A stretch of 64,000 nucleotides of DNA from Antilocapra americana (taxonomy: Eukaryota > Chordata > Mammalia > Artiodactyla > Antilocapridae): positions 3,363,436-3,427,435 of the forward strand of contig ML660777.1 in NCBI GenBank assembly GCA_007570785.1, given 5' to 3'. Position numbers and translations under genes: made by a program. This document shows, piece by piece, positions 60,742 through 64,000 of this stretch. The notes under the pieces are model-generated. The model was not told the origin of the DNA, did not search any database, and saw only the letters and a list, made by a program, of their open reading frames with translations. Positions within the stretch are counted from its first letter, which is position 1, and the number at the start of each line of letters is the position of its first letter.

Positions 60742-61523
60742 ACTTCTCCATTGTGAAACAGAGGCAAGAAATAGGATTTTTAATCTGACAATGATTATAC
60801 ACACACAAGCAGGTTTGGGAAGAAAAGTGGGAAAATTGCAACAGCATATTATTTGAAAGCATTCTTTGTATGGTTTTGAGTGAGGCTGAATTTATACAAA
60901 TAGTAGATATGTTAATAACTAATCAATCAGTTGGAAAGTTTTTCTCACTGATTAGTCTCTAGCTGCATTACTTGAAATTAATTCAGCAATTGACTAAATT
61001 CAATTCTTCTGCCTTTTTATTTAATGAGGCATAAAATTAAAAAAATCATTAAAACTCACTAAACAGACGAAACAGGCATTTCTTTTATCATTGGCAATCC
61101 TGTGTGCCTTTCTCCAAATTATTTCATACAGTTGTGTTTCCATTTTTGTTGGCCATCATTTTTGTTTCATTTTGCTTAACGAAAGAAAAACCAAAGATTA
61201 TCCCATCTTTACTGATGCTGAGGCAAATCATTTATTACTCTACATGTTGCCTATATGCTCTCAGGAATGAAACACACCTACCCGTGAACACAAACACACA
61301 GCACTCCATCACATTCTAATTAGATTTCTACTTAGAGTTTCAATCCAAAATTTGGTGTTTACATAAGAAGAAATAAGCAAGCTAGTATGTTAGGAATTGG
61401 GGATCATAATTTTGAAGTATCTTTAATTTTGAATGGAATGAGTTCTCTTTCTCAGGAAAAATGATTTTTAAAAACTCAACAATGAAAGCAGAAGCCTGCT
61501 TTTCTAAAAATTTAAAAAAAAAT
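60742..61523. other. no recognised feature
   Basis: Unassigned AT-rich DNA. Confidence 0.45.
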
Positions 61524-61536
61524 TCAGTGTTCTTAG

Positions 61537-61571
61537 GAGTGGGAAGGAGGGCTCTAGAAGGAGAGGATATA

Positions 61572-61602
<31 letters not shown>

Positions 61603-61702
61603 AAATTATGTCTGATTCACATTGTTGCATGGCAGAAAATCAATACGGTATTGAAACTACTCGCCAATTAAAAAGTTTAAAAATTTTTAAAAATTTAAAA
61701 AG
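61537..61702 (+). mobile_element. L1 3' UTR-only insertion, sense, with TSD
   Basis: TCAGTGTTCTTAG (61,524-61,536) and TCAGTGTTCTCAG (61,703-61,715) agree at 12 of 13. The insert is 166 bp of L1 3' UTR: 'gagtgggaaggagggctc', an expanded TA repeat where the family has 'ggatatatgtata', 'tctgattcacattgttgcatggcag', then an A/T-rich end. One of the shortest L1 insertions in the window. Confidence 0.85.
61571..61594. repeat. (AT)n microsatellite
   Basis: About 12 AT units, grown from the 'atatatgtata' motif of the host L1 3' UTR. Confidence 0.95.
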
Positions 61703-61959
61703 TCAGTGTTCTCAGTCCTTTCTAATGTATTTAGAGTATTAAAATCTATAATTCTTATATCAATATCAATGCTAGAGCCTTGACATAAACTTCCTCATGT
61801 GCCAGCTATATACAAGGTGTTATGCTAGAACCAAGAAATGGATCTAAATATTGTCAATCTTATTTATTAAATCTCAATTACTCCAAAATAGTTGGAATAA
61901 TTATACATACAGTTATTCATATAGACATTCATGTGTCTATATGAAATACAGTTGATGTG

Positions 61960-62040
61960 TATACCAGGCACTATATTGGTCTCTAAAAATACAGCATAAG
62001 CAAGACAGGCAGGTCCCTACTTGTATTGGAAGTTTAACCC
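61960..62040 (-). repeat. L2 scrap, antisense
   Basis: 'ataccaggcactatattggtctctaaaaatacagcataagcaagacaggcaggtccctac' follows the antisense L2 3' region. Short and diverged. Confidence 0.5.
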
Positions 62041-62663
62041 AGAGGTCCAAGAAAAGTCTGTTCCTCCCCATTCTTTCCTCTTCGCTTAGCCGAAGCTCAA
62101 CTCTCCCCATTCACCCACCCACCACCATGCCCCTGGCTGTCACTTGCCTTCCACACTCACCCACACATCTTTCTTGCCACAGAAGATTAGAGAAGGAACC
62201 ATGTGTGACACTAAGAGTGACCCAGACATCCCTTTCCTACAACTGCCTAGTCTCAGTAAGCCTCTAAGGAAAGAATATTATCCACTGTTCTGGAGTTGAA
62301 TCCTTGTCCTACTCTTGCTATGAAACCTTCCTGGTGGACCATTAAAAAAGCAAATATAAAAACATATATCTAACCCCAGCGTATACCAAATTTCCCAGTG
62401 CCTCTTTGAATCTAATGACTATCCCTAAAGTCTTTTTCTTCTTCCTTTCCGTAAATGTGAGAAATGAATTTCTACATCTCCTGAAATAAAACATGCCAGG
62501 CCCAACATTCTGTGGAGATCATATAGGCAACTGCTATGGATAGGATATTTTACAGCTGACAGATACCTTAAGATAAAAGATAAGGCACTGAAAGTGAGAA
62601 CTAGTTAGAAAAAGCAATGTGTGCTATGAATGTTTTACCTCCACAGAAAAATGACTTCTGTTA
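62041..62663. other. no recognised feature
   Basis: Pyrimidine-rich at 62,060-62,170, otherwise unassigned. The L1 junction lies at its right end. Confidence 0.45.
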
Positions 62664-64000
62664 GTTTTGGCCACAGCAATCAGAGCAGATAAAGAAATCA
62701 AAGGAATCCAGATTGGAAAAGAAGAAGTAAAACTCTCTCTGTTTGCAGATGACATGATCCTCTATATTGAAAACCCTAAAGACTCTACGAGAAAATTACT
62801 AGAGCTAATCAGTGAATATAGCAAAGTTTCAGGATATAAAATCAACACACAGAAATCCCTGGCATTCCTATACACTAACAGTGAGAAATCAGAAAGAGAA
62901 ATTAAGGAAACAATTCCATTCACCATCGAAACAAAAAGAATAAAATACTTAGGAGTATTTCTACCTAAAGAATCAAAAGACTTGTATATAGAAAACTATA
63001 AAACACTGATGAAAGAAATCAAGGAGGACACAAACAGATGGAGAAATGTACCGTGTTCGTGGATTGGAAGAATCAATATAGTGAAAATGAGTATACTACC
63101 TAAAGCAATCTATAGATTCAATGCAATTCCTATCAAGCTACCAGAGGTCTTCTTCAAAGAATTAGAACAAATAATTTCTCAATTTGTATGGAAATACAAA
63201 AAACCTCGTATAGCCAAAGAAATCTTGAGAAAGAAGAATGGAACTGGAGGAATCAACCTACCTGACTTTAGGATATACTACAAATCCACAGTCATTAAGA
63301 CAGTATGGTACTGGCACAAAGACAGAAACATAGATCAATGGAACAGAATAGAAAGCCCAGAGATAAATCCACGCATCTATGGACACCTTATCTTTGACAA
63401 AGGAGGCAAGAATATACAATGGAGAAAAGACAACCTCTTTAACAAGTGGTGCTGGGAAAACTGGACAGCCACTTGTAAAAGAATGAAACTAGATCACTTT
63501 CTAACACCATACACAAAGATAAACTCAAAATGGATTAAAGATCTAAGCATAAGACCAGAAACTATAAAACTCCTAGAGGATAACATAGGCAAAACACTCT
63601 CTGCTATAATCCAAAGCGGGATACTCCATGACCCACCTCCCAGAATATTGGAAATAAAAACACGAATAAACAAAAGGGACCTAATTAAAATTAAAAGCTT
63701 TTGCACAACAAAGGAAACTATAAGCAAGGTGAAAAGACAGCCTTCAGAATGGGAGAAAATAATAGCCAATGAAGCAACAGACAAACAATTAATCTCAAAA
63801 ATTTACAAACAACTCCTGCAGCTCCATTCTAGAAAAATAAACAACCCAATTAAAAAGTGGGCCAAAGAACTTAACAGACATTTCTCCAAAGAAGATATAA
63901 AAATGGCTAACAAACACATGAAAAGATGCTCAACATCACTCATTATCAGAGAAATGCAAATCAAAACTACAATGAGGTACCACTTTACACCAGTCAGAAT
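62664..64000 (+). mobile_element. ruminant L1, 5'-truncated, sense, running off the window
   Basis: The L1 starts abruptly inside the reverse transcriptase domain ('gttttggccacagcaatcag') and continues past the right edge. It is more regular than the other L1 copies here and agrees with the expected ruminant L1 protein over its whole visible length. The 3' UTR, tail and TSD lie outside the window. Confidence 0.96.
62664..64000 (+). pseudogene. L1 ORF2 C-terminal part, uninterrupted, partial
   Basis: I translated this frame by hand: from 62,664 to 64,000 there is no stop and no frameshift, about 445 codons. It begins [20 protein letters not shown], has the intact catalytic FADD at 62,742-62,753, then [64 protein letters not shown] and ends in [20 protein letters not shown]. 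The endonuclease and the first part of the reverse transcriptase, with the start codon, are absent, so it cannot make a working protein. The intact frame suggests recent insertion. Confidence 0.9.

Noticed and set aside
60374..60862. A 162-codon open frame on the - strand.
   Set aside because: It spans two antisense Bov-tA SINEs. Phrases such as GSGRSSGEGNGNPLQYSYL recur wherever a Bov-tA is translated.

Overview
The window looks like gene-poor, AT-rich nuclear DNA from a ruminant (Pecora). The evidence is repeat content: tRNA-derived Bov-tA SINEs, one dimeric BOV-A2, several BovB (RTE) LINE fragments and ruminant-type L1 3' ends with the characteristic 3' UTR. The species (cattle, sheep, goat, deer) cannot be told from the sequence alone. 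No host protein-coding gene, rRNA, functional tRNA, CRISPR or bacterial operon was found. Every longer open frame I could recognise is a retrotransposon remnant; the others are short, unsupported frames.

Layout. Positions 1-13 kb hold Bov-tA copies, a BovB fragment with an internal deletion, L2 remnants and an old L1M 3' end. Positions 13.2-18.3 kb are one nearly complete antisense L1 with decayed ORF1 and ORF2 and recognisable target-site duplications. Positions 18.3-31 kb are mixed: L2, BovB tails, Bov-tA, one BOV-A2, L1M pieces and a MER5A. Positions 31-40 kb hold scattered SINEs, an L2, a ruminant L1 3' end and the longest stretch without recognisable repeats (37.6-40.3 kb). Positions 40.3-43.6 kb are a composite: an antisense BovB abuts an L2 that was itself split by an L1 and by an MLT1-type LTR. 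Positions 44-50 kb hold a truncated L1, a small hAT element, L2, MIR and MER5A remnants. Positions 50.2-52.6 kb hold a truncated L1 with TSDs and a separate polyadenylated retrocopy with a perfect 17-bp TSD. Positions 53-62 kb hold SINEs, BovB tails and MIR. From 62,664 to the right edge a 5'-truncated L1 keeps its ORF2 frame open for about 445 codons.

How the parts relate. Reverse transcriptases of two lineages explain most of the content: L1 (its own copies, CHR-type SINEs, the retrocopy) and BovB (its own copies and the Bov-tA/BOV-A2 SINEs that share its 3' end). L2, MIR, MLT1, MER5A and the hAT element are older mammalian layers. Repeat family names come from remembered consensus sequences; no masking software was run, so boundaries are usually good to about 5-20 bases, except where target-site duplications fix them. 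I found no previously undescribed biological system. The most informative signals are unusual insertion structures.
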